From assembly GCA_000827495.1 (NCBI GenBank), contig KN817675.1, positions 1 to 64,000 of the forward strand: DNA of 64,000 bases, written 5' to 3'. The position numbers and the translations under genes were made by a program. Position 1 is the stretch's first letter. Each line of letters begins with the position of its first letter. Shown piece after piece: positions 9,741-22,055 of the stretch. Source of the stretch: Hypholoma sublateritium FD-334 SS-4 (Eukaryota > Basidiomycota > Agaricomycetes > Agaricales > Strophariaceae). The notes below the pieces were generated by a model. The model saw only the letters and a list, made by a program, of their open reading frames with translations, was not told the DNA's origin and did not search any database.

Positions 9741-12700
9741 TCAGATACCAAAATGAANGAATGGCACCCATGAAAAGAAAGATTTCCTTGATGCGCCTTC
9801 GGCGCGTAGAACCTTGACAGCGTGGTCCAACGCATATGCACTTTGAGTAGTATCTACGGGACCATCACTACTGTTGAATATATGGCCGTAGAATTCTTTG
9901 GCGATGACAGGTGCGTCCTCGTCAAAAATAGACCACATGGTCCCAATAACAGAGCGGTATCCAGCGGAGAGCATTCCCGCAGCCAGGTGCACCGATTCCT
10001 CGGGAAGAAGGTTGTCGCCCGTCGCAGTCTGGCAAGCAGACAGAAATGCCAGTTCGCCATGTGCCAATTTCAAAGCGGTGATTTCGGAGAGAGGTAATTT
10101 CGAGTCGGAAGCAAGCAGGAGTGCACTTTCGATGGGATTTGATGGAACCTGAATTCCATGGCACGCAAAGTGCACATAGCTTGAAGTCTTCATCCCAGCG
10201 ACGACGTTCTGAACTGTGGCTTCTGAGTCCCGTAGATTCAGCGTACGGTAGCCCCGAACAATGCGAGTGATATTGTCGATTTCTTCGACCACTTTAGGAA
10301 GCTTGGATTCCTGCGGAAGGCCGATCGTCATAAGTTGTGGGTTGGGTGNGACTCTCGNGCTCGGAATGTTGAGTAAAGAGGAGATGGATGGAATATACGA
10401 NGAAACAACGAAATCAGATAACTTCGATCCCAGGGTATCTCGCTTCCTATACATCCCGGCGGCATGGACCGGAAGGAAGGACAGGANACCGGTGAGACAC
10501 CACCACAAGCGTGGTAAATCTTCAGATAAAGGTGTCTATGATGGGAATGAGCTATGGGATATATTGCAATTGGTCGTATAAACATACCTTGATATTCAGG
10601 CCATCCAAGACNGGCTTTGCGACGCAGGTCCATAGCTTGGAAAGGATTTCCTCGAACTCTATTTCGGGATCAATCTTACGATTTTTCGACAGAGATTGGC
10701 GAAGGCGGCCACGTCTATTCGAGGTTACTTTTCCGTGACGAANAAGTAGATCTTGCAGNGTATCAGCCAGGTTCACGGCATCGGCAGCGCTGAATTGCTC
10801 AAGTGGAATATGAATCAGGTGCGAACCAGGCATCAGAGCAATTGCGTCGCATCTAGATTTACTGATATTGACAACGATAACAGGTCCAGATTGAGCCNCT
10901 TGAAGAAGATCGTCAAGTCTACGAGGCCGTANGAACTCGCTGAAACCTTCTAGTTTTCGCACCTTAGCAATAATCTCGTCACGNTCGTGAGCCAAATCGT
11001 GATATCGTGGCGTGGATGTTTCGATTGAATTCTCTTCCAAAGACGAACATTGCGTAACTTGATCCAANTGTTCCGACAAACATTGCANCTGGTCCGCGAG
11101 GTCTGGATAAGCAGTTTGGAGATCAGTTACGGGCGTACGCAGAGCATACAGTTGGCCCCAAACGATGCCACGCCCCATTTCTAGCCACTCGATTGCNACA
11201 CCATGTTTCCCGNCGTTGATAGCAGCCGCGACNGCGTCTACCAGGACGTCACGCACTCCGAGAAGGCGGATGTGGCGGTTGGGAATGGAGAGCCCAAGCG
11301 ACGCGAGTTGAGGAAGAAGTTCCATGGCAAGGGAGTATGCGGCTAATGGACTTCCTCGTTTAAACATCACGATCCAGCGCGCCCATATAGACGCCGCACG
11401 AAATCGCTGGTAGACGGAACTGATCTCAGAGGACGCGCATGATGCAAGGTATGTGAATGCGTCGTTGAGATCTTGATCGTCGCCTAACAAATGAAAACGG
11501 ACTGGAAGCCACCAGCCGAGAGTGAGTTGTCGCTGNGGTTTGCTCGGATCGAGCTCTGGTGTTAATTCNTCAGCTGCTTTGAGGGATGCAATACCCNTAT
11601 CGATGTCTTCCGCTTCATGGAAATGTACAAAGCGCATCGAAGAAACGAGACCATGCCGGTTCAGAATGTAAGCTCGATTTATGGGTTCAAGGTCGTCCGA
11701 CTTCGTTAAGGCCATGTTGATCAGCTCGACGGCAAGGTGTAAGTCCTGAACGTCATTGGTCACTTGGAATCGATTTATCACGGAAACGGCCAGACCACAT
11801 AGATCGAGNGCGCTGGCATCATACGTTGATTCCNCAATACGGGTCTTGTAAAATTCAATAGATTCGGTAAGATCCATTGAACTTGAAGATATGGTGGTTC
11901 GATTCATCAACACGACGCCAATTTTNTTGTCGAGAGCAGCAGCGTCTGCAAGATTCCNGAGACTGTGTGCAAGATCGCGAGCAGTCGTCATCGCAAGGCA
12001 ACTTCGGTTATGGTCGGCCACGTCCCCGAGACGGTGGTAACGATCCATTAGGCAGTCTGCGAGGTTCGACAGCAGCCTAAGCTTGATGTCATCCCATTCC
12101 GAACTTTGGATAGCGTCTTCTAATGTATTGATTGCACTATTGACGTCCGATAAATTTCCCTGCCAGTGAAAGCGACGTAAGAAGACAGATGCGAGATGGT
12201 CGGAGGTGGACCCGTGTTGGCTACTTCCTTCAAGCGTCAATTCCATCGCTTGGGTGAGCATCGCGATGGGGCGCGCGAGGTCTGCGCCTGATTTCGTCGT
12301 TTGAAAGAGGAAAAAGCCGATTGTATCCAACCATGTCGCCTTCTTTGGGTACGTGTCTGGGAGGGCCTGGCCTTCAGTNGCCANTTTATCAANAACAACA
12401 TCGACAGCGGTTCCGATATTGATCAATGCTTTGAGGCGGATATCGAGATAGATACCGAGGTTTTCCAAGACGGCGCAGGCTTCTGCGCATTGTCCATCGG
12501 TGAGACGCTGGATCTCCTCGTGCATGGCCCCTACAACAACGTTNAGATCGGAGAGATCGGGGAATTTCTCGAGCTGCCTGGGAAAGTACCAGAACTGAGT
12601 ATCTAGGTATGAGGCGACATTCTGCGCCTTAGACGCGATTGAAGCAGCGTCTTCTAGAACAGATACAGCCTGCGTGATGTCACCGAGATTGTTGCCGCAT

Positions 12701-15026
12701 GCATTGAACCTCGTGAACAAACCACCCACGAGCACATTTAGAGTCTGTAGGACGTCCAGTGTATTCACCTCTTCTGAGCTTGCTGTCGATTCGGCCTCGA
12801 CATGCCAACGCTCGAGAAGCTCTATACCTTTCTGTAGATCATCAACATTNCGNGAAAGCCTAAAACGACCAAGATATGCGCGCCCAAGGTGTGTNTATGT
12901 CCAATTATCNGAAGGGTTATTTCCAATCTGGAGGTGAGCGGACTGTTCGAATAGTGTGATGGCTCGGTGGAGATTTTCGGANTCCTTCTCGTTGTCAGAG
13001 CAAAAAACAAACGCNNTACCGACTTGGTAGATGAAATCAGATTTGCCGGGATGCGAGTCCGGGATAAGGGCGATAGTCTCTTCGAANCGCGCCAAGAGAG
13101 CCCGAGTATCACTCGAAAGCTGGGATCGACGGCTCTTGGAATTTCGAAGGAAAAGAAGGTAGCCGAATTTACCAAAGGCCAAGATTTGGTCGAGATTTGA
13201 GGTTTGCGCAGCATCAAGGGCGTCGATGAACAACGCTCGTCCTTTCTCCAGGAGCGCAATATTTCTAGCGCTGGTAGACTCGCGGAGGAGAAACATGCCA
13301 AGGTTGACCATGTAAGATAGCCTGTTAGGGTCGTCTTCTGGACAGTGGCGCACTGCTCCCTCGAGTGAGTCGCAGATTCGGGGAGAGTCTTCCGGATCGG
13401 CAGCGCCGCCGTCCTGCTTCATGCGCAGTTGCATGGCGGCGGCAAAATTGTTAAGTAGGGATGATTTCTCCGGGTGTGCGTCCACGTTCTTGATCAAGGA
13501 AAGACCCTCGACGTAAACATCGATAGCTACGTGTGTTAACTCCCGATTGTTCAGCTTCTCGGATTGAGAGAAGAAGGCGTGGCCTAGGTAATTGAGAAGG
13601 ATCGGTTTTCTAGGGTGGTCGTTTGATACACCTCGCAACGCGGCCAGACGACGGTAGAGATCGATGGAGATATCTGAAGGCAGAGCGTGTTCCTTCGAAT
13701 GTCGTTCAAGAAGCCTGTTCAGCTGTAAAAACGAGGCGTCTCGGGATGCACTGTCCGTTGCGAGCTGAATGACTTGCTCGAGCATCGCCGTCGCGTTGTC
13801 AAGGTCCGCGACGTCGTTAGATTCGNCATATTTTCCCTCCAGNACCACGACAAGAAATTGCGCCAAGGCGAGCTTTTGAGCTTCTTCACCGATAATGCGC
13901 GGGACCATATCTACGAGCTCGGCGATGTAAATGGNAGAGGCGGCGAAGTTGTNNCCAGATTCCNCGATGAACCGTTGTAGGCATAGACTGAGACTCAAGC
14001 GCATGAACGGTCGCTTTGGGTGATCTTCAAGCGCTAGACGGTCAGCTTCTTCGAGGAAATCCAGTGCGTGGCGTAAGCCGTGCTTGTATATGATGTACAT
14101 AGGCTCCGACAAGTCAAGCTCTTCGACAGACTTGAGATACACGTCGTATCGGAAGACGTGGATATTGGCCAAGAGAACAAGTGCATTGGGTTTGACGAGA
14201 ACGTCTTCATCGAGGGACACAACCGCGTCCTTGACGGTTTGTAAGAGCAAGAGGTCGGCGTTGATACACGCGGTGTCCGAGATACAGATCTGCGTCAAGA
14301 GTGCTACGATTTCATTGCTCTTCATGTTTTTGACTGAAAAGTAGTCAAGAACGTGCAAGAGGATTAGTTGAAATGGACTCACCAGCTTCGATGACGCTAA
14401 GAGGTGACTTCTTAGAGGAATAATTAGAAGACGTCATAACTGTGCTAAATCCTATGACTCCGATCGGGGTGTTATCATCGCTTCGCTCCAATTGAATGTT
14501 GAGCTCTGTGTCGAACATGAGATATATCAACAAGGCGAAACAACATCACGACGTACGCCGTTTCCTGCTATCCGATATTTGGGCGATCTGCGCAACATCA
14601 ACGCTGATAGAGCCCCACGATGACCTCTCTTGCGCCGTGTCCACCACGAAAATTGAAATTGAAAGTGTCTGTTCCGCTACTGACCTGGAAGAGTAGCAGT
14701 CAGCACAGCGAATAAGCTATACGCGAAGAATAGAGACAACGTACATGGAGAATGTGCCCCTTGGCCGCCAGATGTTAACCGCTGTGTCTTTCGCGGCCAC
14801 ATCCGTCTCTCCGAGCGCCTTACTGTTCAGATAGAGAGTCGCCGCCACACAGTCCTGCTCCGTCAGACCACGAAGCTTGGGCTCAAACCTGATATCTGAA
14901 CATAATTTTGAGGGTAAGCGAATCTATATTCCAGCAGGAAGCACCTTGTACGATGATCCTGTAATAGAATAAGTACAAGATGTGAGATACATTTTCCCGG
15001 AGACGGACTGCAACTTACGCATCCAT
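9741..15026 (-). CDS. C2-TPR-CHAT protease-like protein
   Basis: Seven-exon minus-strand model: 15026-15019, 14958-14945, 14895-14745, 14684-14557, 14505-14383, 14333-10588, 10535-9741. It totals 4,965 nt and about 1,654 aa, all in frame. The start MDAIIVQDIRFEP opens a C2-like beta domain of about 140 aa (LTEQDCVAATLYLNS, then SVAEQTLSISIFVVDTA, then NIQLERSDDNTPIGVIGF). A very long run of helical TPR-like repeats follows (about residues 145-1390). The last exon is a CHAT domain, a caspase-like fold, with HFACHG (His at about 1516) and LSACQT (Cys at about 1558) as the catalytic pair. Intron 6 (10587-10536) joins DGLNIK to TPLSEDLPRLWWC. CHAT proteins cut partners after a TPR or partner sensor is triggered; some act in cell-death pathways. 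The frame has no stop but contains dozens of single ambiguous bases, so allelic or paralogue mixing in the assembly is possible. Confidence 0.85.
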
Positions 15027-17300
15027 CAGGGGGTGGAGGTTGCGTACTGGTTTAATGTCACTCTCCTGCCCTTATAGATAATCGATAGATGATAGGCATC
15101 GCCAGATGCAAGGAAAGGCTGTCCCTGTCACTTGGAGGTGGGCCAGAGGTGGCGAAGTATCATGCATGGTTGACGTGCGTCGTCGGACAGCGTCGGACCG
15201 AATCATCTGCATTACGATTTTAACACGAGCATGTGACCTAAGTCCGGTTACCGGCAAAGAGTTTGCCGACAGTGCAGGCAAAAATCGAGCGGTTATGCGG
15301 TACGCAATTGATTATGGCAAGGCTACTGGAGGACTGGGTAAGTAGCGAGCTGTCGGTGTAAAGACACGAAGGGATCTAGATGTGCCTTATACTACCGCAC
15401 CCGCGCTGAAGGGGCCGCCGTGCGTCGGCGCGGTGTATCCAAGGTGTATCCGATAGCTCTCGACGCGCGGCTCCCTCCGTGCGCATTCCCATACCCATGC
15501 CCCAACGCACCGCAAGCGCCCGCGTCCATCGCACTTCGCGCGGTGAGCGTGTCGCGCGGGCGCAATGCGCTGCTATATGTCCTGCGTGCAATGGCCCGCG
15601 CGATGGACGGCACGGCAGACGACACAGGCGAAGACGACGCAGACTCGCGATGCGACGGAAAAACGCTGCTGTGGATCGTGCGCGCTGAAAGCTAAAGGAA
15701 GCGTCGCTTGTTCTACTTCGGGCAGCCGCCCCGCAAAGCGCGGCGGGGTGGTCACCGGCGGCCCGTCCTCCACACTGTCTGCCTGCCCCAGCCAGCGCTA
15801 GTGGCTCGCGCTGCCGCATCTCGCGCTTCGGTCTGGGCTGCATCAGCGCCTTCCTCTTGCGCTCTACATGTGGATCTCCTGCGTCCCACGCGTGGCTCGA
15901 TCTTTCAGCGTTCCAGCAGGGAAACGTGCATACGCACCTGCGCAGCGCGCCTACCCCCGCTGTCGCACGTCGCACGCCGAGCGGGCTGAGCCGGACGACA
16001 TAGTGGAGTCGACGCGCACGCACTAAGCTCCACGGCGGTGCCAGCCGTCAGTTCGCGATGTCCAAGCAGAGAAACAGAAGGCGCACCATGAAGTACCCCG
16101 CGCGCATAATCTTGCAGACGCGCTCTGGACGGGCGCTCGTCCGTCGTACTCCGTGCGGCGAGCGGAAGGCGCTGGTTCTCGGGTGGCTGCGATTACGGGT
16201 GCGCCTGGCAGCGGGAGAGGGGTTGGAAAGAGCGCACCCTCAAGTCGCCCGGGGTCTATGTGCACTGCAGTATTCTGCGGCTGATCCGCGGACAAGAGTC
16301 CGTGGTAGCGCGTGGGCAGAGACGCAGCGACTGAGGACGATCGTAGACGTCCAGAGGTTTATGAGCGCGCTGAAGCTGCGCGGGGTAGCTATGCCCTGCG
16401 TGGGGCAGTGCGGGGAACGGCGATACACGACACGATGAACCTGAGAATGAATTTGAATTCAAACGATTTTAGCCGCCCCTCCTTCGATGCGAGCGCACAG
16501 AGCAAGAAGAGAGCTGCTGGGTCAATATAACAGTGCAGATGCTCAGTCAGAATCTATAAAAGAGGAAAGCTAAGACAAAGAGTACTTATATCAAGCCTGA
16601 GGGTACGCGTTGAGCTTGGTTCAATGTATCAAAGTGCATGTGCTAAATATAGCGTACTACCCGCTGAATTCGAAGAACATATGTCCGCGAGGTCAGCCTC
16701 ATCGCGCTCACATCCCATTCTTTGTCCAGGAAATCGCCACGGAAGCCTCATTAATCGCATTCTCTGACCCGCGCTTAATTAGGGCCGTCGGATGCGATGA
16801 CGACACGACAGAAGCGCTGACGGGACAAGCGAGGATCGACTAGGCGGCTGTGAAGCGCGCGAGGGCGCGGTGAACGTCGGGCACCCGTCAAGCGCGGCGC
16901 GGCTGGGCGATGGGTGCAGGGCGTCCACGCCTGGCACCAGCGGACTACGACGACGGCGCGCATACGCCTCATCCCCCGCGCGCTGTCCGGCCGGCACCGG
17001 TGCCTGACGCGCGTGCTGCGCGGCTCACTTGTGTCCTAATCAACTCCCGGCGTGCGACGGACGATTTCAGGGAGACCGACGCGCGCGCGATGGGCTGGCG
17101 GCAGCGCGTGCCGTCCGTCCGTGCGGACCTGCGTCGAAAACTGTCGCGTCAGCGCGCGCCTAAAAGAGGCAGGAAGCAACGCCGGAGTAGGAGAGGGCGC
17201 CAGAACCGCGCATGGAGCAGTCTGCACGCAGTGATAGAGTTGAAATTAAAAACGCCTCCCTTAACCTTGCGCATCCGATTATCAGTCTGGCCAGACTTAC
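15027..17300. repeat. Promoter of CHAT gene, then GC-rich repeat block A
   Basis: About 15.03-15.4 kb presumably holds the minus-strand promoter (CTTATAGATAATCGATAG near 15,070). From about 15.4 kb the DNA turns strongly GC-rich and CpG-rich, with open frames on all six frames, a base-composition effect and not genes. It contains fragments of a dispersed GC-rich repeat, for example GATCGTGCGCGCTGAAAGCT near 15,675, that recurs near 24.0, 51.0 and 54.6 kb. I see no credible protein-coding gene. Confidence 0.5.
16480..16760. repeat. Conserved dispersed block, copy 1
   Basis: This is one of four diverged copies (16.48-16.76, 24.43-24.67, 53.64-53.95 and 57.25-57.49 kb). Shared landmarks in the same order are GATGCGAGCG(C/T)(A/G)CAGAG, an AGCGAAGACAA(A)GAGTACGCG-like segment followed by GTTGAGC, then GTGCTAAATATAG(C)G, CCGCTG, TCGAAGAACAT, and a CATCGCGCTCC(C)AT-like segment. 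The last part is often followed by ACGCCATACAGACGGGACG. Copies lie outside recognised genes, at the start of each GC-rich duplication unit. Confidence 0.55.
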
Positions 17301-17794
17301 AGCACGGTTCTCCAGTTGACGTGCGCGTCTGCTTGCGCGAGCGTGCCTTCTCGGACTTATCCGCTAAAACTGGCAGAGTCTCGGACTCTGCTGAAACCTT
17401 ACTTCGACACATTACGTGCATTCCATCTAATATACCGTACCCGCATCGTCGTAATAGAGCATATAGCGTGTTCCTAGCACTTGCCGGAACCGACCTCAGT
17501 GTTGGGTGCATCGAGCCAGCAGCCTTCCACCGATGTAATCTGGGCGTACATATAACGGCCGTGTTAAAATTGAAACGTGCATTCAGACGTCAGCGTACAA
17601 CCGATAAATATCGACACAATGCAATTTGGGTTTACATATAAATGGTAATTCCTGGTGGCCCAATGACTCGGATGAAACCACAGCAGAGCCACGGGCAACC
17701 TGGAGCCACCCTACCGGCCACGCAACAGTCCTGTCATGTACTTATAGCAGAACGCTCAGATGCCAGACTCATTCCGTTTTACCTTTAGCTGAGG
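17300..17794. repeat. Upstream segment duplicated at 21.58 kb
   Basis: The segment from CAGCACGGTTCTCCAGTTGA (17,301) through the 5' side of kinase copy A is repeated from 21,579. Shared pieces include CGTGCCTTCTCGGA versus CGCGCCTTCTCGGA, GACACAATGCAATTTGGG, and GGTAATTCCTGGTGGCCCAA. It probably holds the promoter and possibly unrecognised upstream exons of the kinase genes. Confidence 0.6.
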
Positions 17795-19296
17795 ATGTCC
17801 ACCGTCAGTTCTTCGCCGACAATGAAAACTTCTGTCTCATACGCGTCGTCCCATACGTCCCCGTCCCTTCTCGACGAAACTGGGACTTTACAGAGAGATA
17901 AATTCGACAAATTTTTCGGCTCTAGCTCGGGCGACCTGCTCGGTGTTAACCAACGACTCGGAGTCAAGAATGCCAGGATGGATACCGTGGAACATCTGAA
18001 CGACGACACAGTTTCTGGCTGCTTCAACCGGCCCAACGTCCAACTGCGTACTCAATCCGGCCTCGATCAGTGCGGCCTACTATATCAACTGCTGGAAAGT
18101 ACGTGAGGGCGTATCTAGCAGAGAATCATCGTTAATTCTCATCATCATTAACAGGTACACGGGCCGTGCACCGAAACTGCAATGTCCTTCAACGTGATAT
18201 CAGCACTAGCAACATCGTGGCCACCAATCGTGTTGTACCGTCTCCGTCTGCAGATTCCGCAGACGAGCACATTTTCGATGAGCAGACCGAGTATGCTGAT
18301 GAAGCGGGCGATCCACCTGCTATATTTTGTGGAGCTCGATATCTACTGGGCGAGACGTACGTACTTCCATACAAATTCATTCCCTATGTTGACCCTTCGC
18401 CAGCGATGACCGTCGCTTTACCAAGAACTTATTAATCGACTTGGAGCGCGCTGAGGTTCTCAATGAAAAGCAGGATGAAGTGCGCCTTCCAAGAACTGTA
18501 TGACATTTCACTACGCCCTCACCATCTACAGAAACTAACCTATCTAAAGGGTACTGTGCAGTTCATGGCGCGTACCATTCGCAGAGGGCGATTGATTGGG
18601 GACCAGGCTATGATACCTCTCTTTAAGAGGCCTCCAGAAATTTCCGGGGCCCTCTTAACAAGATATAGAGGTGTTTTGCCTGATCGGGTGCAGCGCTTCG
18701 CTTGCGAAACTCCCACCCACAGCCCAGGCCTGATAGAAACGCCGTCCAACACTATAGCACGACACGCTCTTCGTCACGACGCAGAGTCCGTGTATTGGGT
18801 ACTGGTGTGGTGGGCGGTCTGTGTGGCCCCAGCCGGCAAAGATTCTACGCCTGTGCCAACGCTTCTGTGGGACATTCTTACAGGAAGCAATCACGATTTC
18901 AGGCCGCCCCAGATAGGAGACGGCCAGCTGGATCCATCGTATGGCGCTGTGCGCGAGCTGCTGAACAGCCTCGCATCGTATCTGGACCCCGACCATCATT
19001 GGGCCAACGCGGCTCCGTTCGACCATCCCGAATTTCTTCACGAAGTATTCCAGCGCCTCATATTGAATTTCCTCGTCGACAACAAGGACGAAGTCTTCAT
19101 GCTATTGCCCACGGCGGGAAGGTCTCGAGAAAGCGAAAAACCGGTTCACCACGCTGAGCCTGGACGCTCGCGACACCAGCATTTATTGGATACCTCTAGC
19201 GCAGGGGGCAGTAGCTTGAAGCGCCCCGCCTCCAGCCAAGACGAATTGGAGGTCAGTCCAATGTTTTCGCGCGCTAACGGTTCCGTGTACTCATGA
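17795..19296 (+). CDS. FunK1-type fungal protein kinase, copy A
   Basis: Four exons: 17795-18098, 18155-18356, 18404-18497, 18532-19296. They total 1,365 nt and 454 aa with all frames closing. Kinase C-lobe landmarks are NVLQRDISTSNIV (catalytic loop), LLIDLERAE (DFG-position loop), LKGTVQFMA (activation segment) and HDAESVYWVLVWW. This pattern is typical of the fungal FunK1 group (PF17667), which is expanded in multicellular basidiomycetes; substrates are unknown. The canonical HRD reads QRD here. The N-lobe is not recognisable, so either upstream exons are missing from the model or the protein is short; typical family members are longer. The start was chosen because copy B keeps the same Met and frame. 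The C-terminus is a low-complexity Ser/Pro tail. Confidence 0.7.
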
Positions 19297-22055
19297 TTGC
19301 CTTCGGCGCAAAGCAAAGAAGGCCACAGGGTCGGTCACCTCAAGCTCCGCTCGAGTAACGACGCGTCTTCAGAGTCTTCAGAAAAGCAACGGGGAGTGAT
19401 TTAGGCGGTTGCGCTATTCGATGCTGCTATGTCTGTTCTCCGTCGCAGAGAAATTAGAACTTTTGTTTGGTAAATCAGTTTCTGTGGTGGCGGGAACACC
19501 GCCAGCCAGCTAACTCCGAGTCGCATTGATAGCGTCACGAAAAAGGAGGAAAACGCACGCTGCCCACATAACATGGCTCGCCTGCTTATCCCGGAGTCCA
19601 ATCACTCATTGAAACGACTTGATACTCTAGCATTCGCTATGATGCGCCGTGCGAGCGCGATGTGCGCCGCGAACATTGGACTGTCGGAGGGACGCTGAAG
19701 GGGCCATCATTCGTGATTCAGACGAGAGAGATGCACCCCGCATTCATTCAGACGAGCGCATACGCCGGCGCTGCGAGAAAGGATGGCCATAGCAGACTTC
19801 AGCCTTGAGGTCACGCTGCTGGTAGCATTCAGCGCTGCGCGGTGGGCGGGGCACAGAGACCAGCGAGGGCGGTGGTGGCGGTGATAGCAGCATCTCCTCA
19901 GTCCGAATCCACACGCTCCATTCCCCATAGCATCTGGAAGAGACGTCCTGCGCACGCCTGCTCACCACTCCGCAGCTCTGGCGCTGGAAATTAGCGCACC
20001 GGCAGCGCGCGCGCCGTCCGTCTGTCGTACTTCGCAGGGGGCGCTGCGTGTGTGGGCATGCGGCGCCGGTGCTCCCTTACGTTCGTATGGACGGTACGGG
20101 TGTTCGGGACTGGACGCACGCGACGACGACGCGAGCGCGCGATGGGGCGGCGTAGTATTGTGCGGCGCGCGGCCCCGTCGCGTAGAAATTCGAACATCTT
20201 ATCATGTCGCTGCCCAGAAGCAGAACCACATCTCCCGAAGCTGCGGTATCATGCACGCGGCGTCCGTGCGGCACGCGCTGAAAGCTGCAAGAAGCGTCGC
20301 GTCAGCGCACGCCGCAGCGCCGCGCGGGGCGAGAGGAAATAGAACAAGCCATCAAGCCGGAGCAATCGCGGCGTGCGCGACGCGAAGCGCGCTGCACTCG
20401 GCGCTGTGGGCGATTGCGGCAACGCACCGCACGCACGCCCAACGCAGCACCTCGCGCCGCACTGCCACAGCAAACCTTGCCCTCGCCTCCTCAGCGCCGT
20501 CTCTGAATCGCGCCGCGCGCGCCCCATGGTTCCTCCGCAAGTACTCAACGCACGTCTCCTAGCGCTCAGCGACGGCAGACACTGATACGCGACACCAGCG
20601 CGCGGGCGGCGACCGCGTCCAGCGTGGCGTGTGTTGCGTGAGACGGGCGGTGCGATGGAGAGGCACCGCTCACCGCTCATTAGAACGACGCGAGCGCGGC
20701 GCGCCGCTGTGGCTCTGGCGCGCGTGTGGTACCGCACCATAATTCCGCGCATTTAACGTGCGCCGCGGGCACTGGATTGGCGGAGGCGTTGAGAGGAGCG
20801 CCGCGCGTGATGCAGGCGAGAGATGCGCGGCGCGTGGATGCGGGGGCGGCGTCCATAGGGTGTTTCGCACGCGGCGCTCGTGGGCGCGAACCGGACGCAC
20901 GCGGGGCGGCGGCGGCGGATCGGGCATTCCGGTAAGAGCCGCGTCAGCTTGTGCTACAGCGGCGGAGGCCGAAGGAGACGGCGGGACGGAGGGGAGGGAC
21001 GGGGGTTATCATGGGAGAGCCCACCATAAAGCCGGGAAGGCTCCGCGCGTGCGCCGGAAGAGCCGGGACGTGTCGGATCAATCATGCGTGCGGGCCCGCG
21101 CCGAGACTTGTAGCGAGTGTGACGTCGGCGCGCGCCGGAGGAGGCGCACCAATACACAATGAAGAGCGCGCGGGACGAAGGCACTGCCCGATCGTGACGC
21201 AGCGCCGGCGCCTGTGCCCCGAGCACGCAGTGGGACGCCGCAGACTGAGCGATGCGATCAGCGGCGCGACCGCGAACACGGAGGGCGGGGTATGCGCGTG
21301 GGGGAGCGTGCTGCGCGTCCTCGTTCGGGCCGTGCCATGCGTTGGGTGTGGGTCGGGGGCCTGGGCGGGGCGGGGTGGGGTGTTGGGGCTGCATCGCAGG
21401 ACCCAGGGGTGCGGCCGACGTATGTATACAAGCGCGTCAGTCACTATGCACGGAGGGGAGGGGAGGGAGGTCGAAGGCAGGACGGCTGTCGGGGCGATGA
21501 CGGCGGCGGGGCGTGCGAAGAACACGCAGGGAGGGGAAAGGGGGTTACAACGAGCGCGTGCGTCATCGTCGTCGTCCAGCACGGTTCTCCAGTTGACACA
21601 CGCGTGCTCGACGCGTCTGCTTGCACGAGCGCGCCTTCTCGGAATTATCCGCTAGAACTTGGAGAGTCTCGGGCTCTGCCGAAACCTTATTTCTATGCAC
21701 CTACGCGCATCGCGGACAACTTTACGCGCATTCCATATAATCTACCGTACCCTTACCGTCGTAATCTGTATCGCTCGCTCTAGAGAATATAGCGTGTCCC
21801 TATCACTTGCCAGAAGCGCCAACCCTTCCACTGACTAATATAGACACAATGCAATTTGGGCGTACATATAATGGCCGTGTTAAGATTGAAATGAGCGGTA
21901 ACCGGTAATTCCTGGTGGCCCAATTATGAAACCACAGCAAAGCCACGGACAACTTGGAGCCACCCTACCGGCCACACAACAGTCCTGACATGTACTGATA
22001 GCAGAACGCTCAGATGGTAGACTCATTTCCGCTTTACTTTTAGCTGATTCAGAGG
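19297..22055. repeat. Intergenic and GC-rich repeat block B
   Basis: 19.3-19.9 kb has no recognisable gene. 19.9-21.58 kb is extremely GC-rich, with pieces of the same dispersed repeat as the other blocks (GTGCGCCGCGGGCACTGG-like near 20,760; GTCGAAGGCAGGACGGCTGT near 21,470). 21.58-22.05 kb is the duplicate of the upstream region of kinase copy A. Long frames here are composition artefacts. Confidence 0.5.

Noticed and set aside
15376..17641. Long overlapping frames of 90-243 codons on both strands
   Set aside because: They occur in all six frames of CpG-rich DNA, are dominated by Arg/Ala/Pro/His, lack splice structure or motifs, and diverge in frame between repeat copies.
20050..21783. Arg/Ala-rich frames of 130-234 codons
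   Set aside because: Composition artefact of the GC-rich repeat; the same DNA in other blocks is not open in the same frame.
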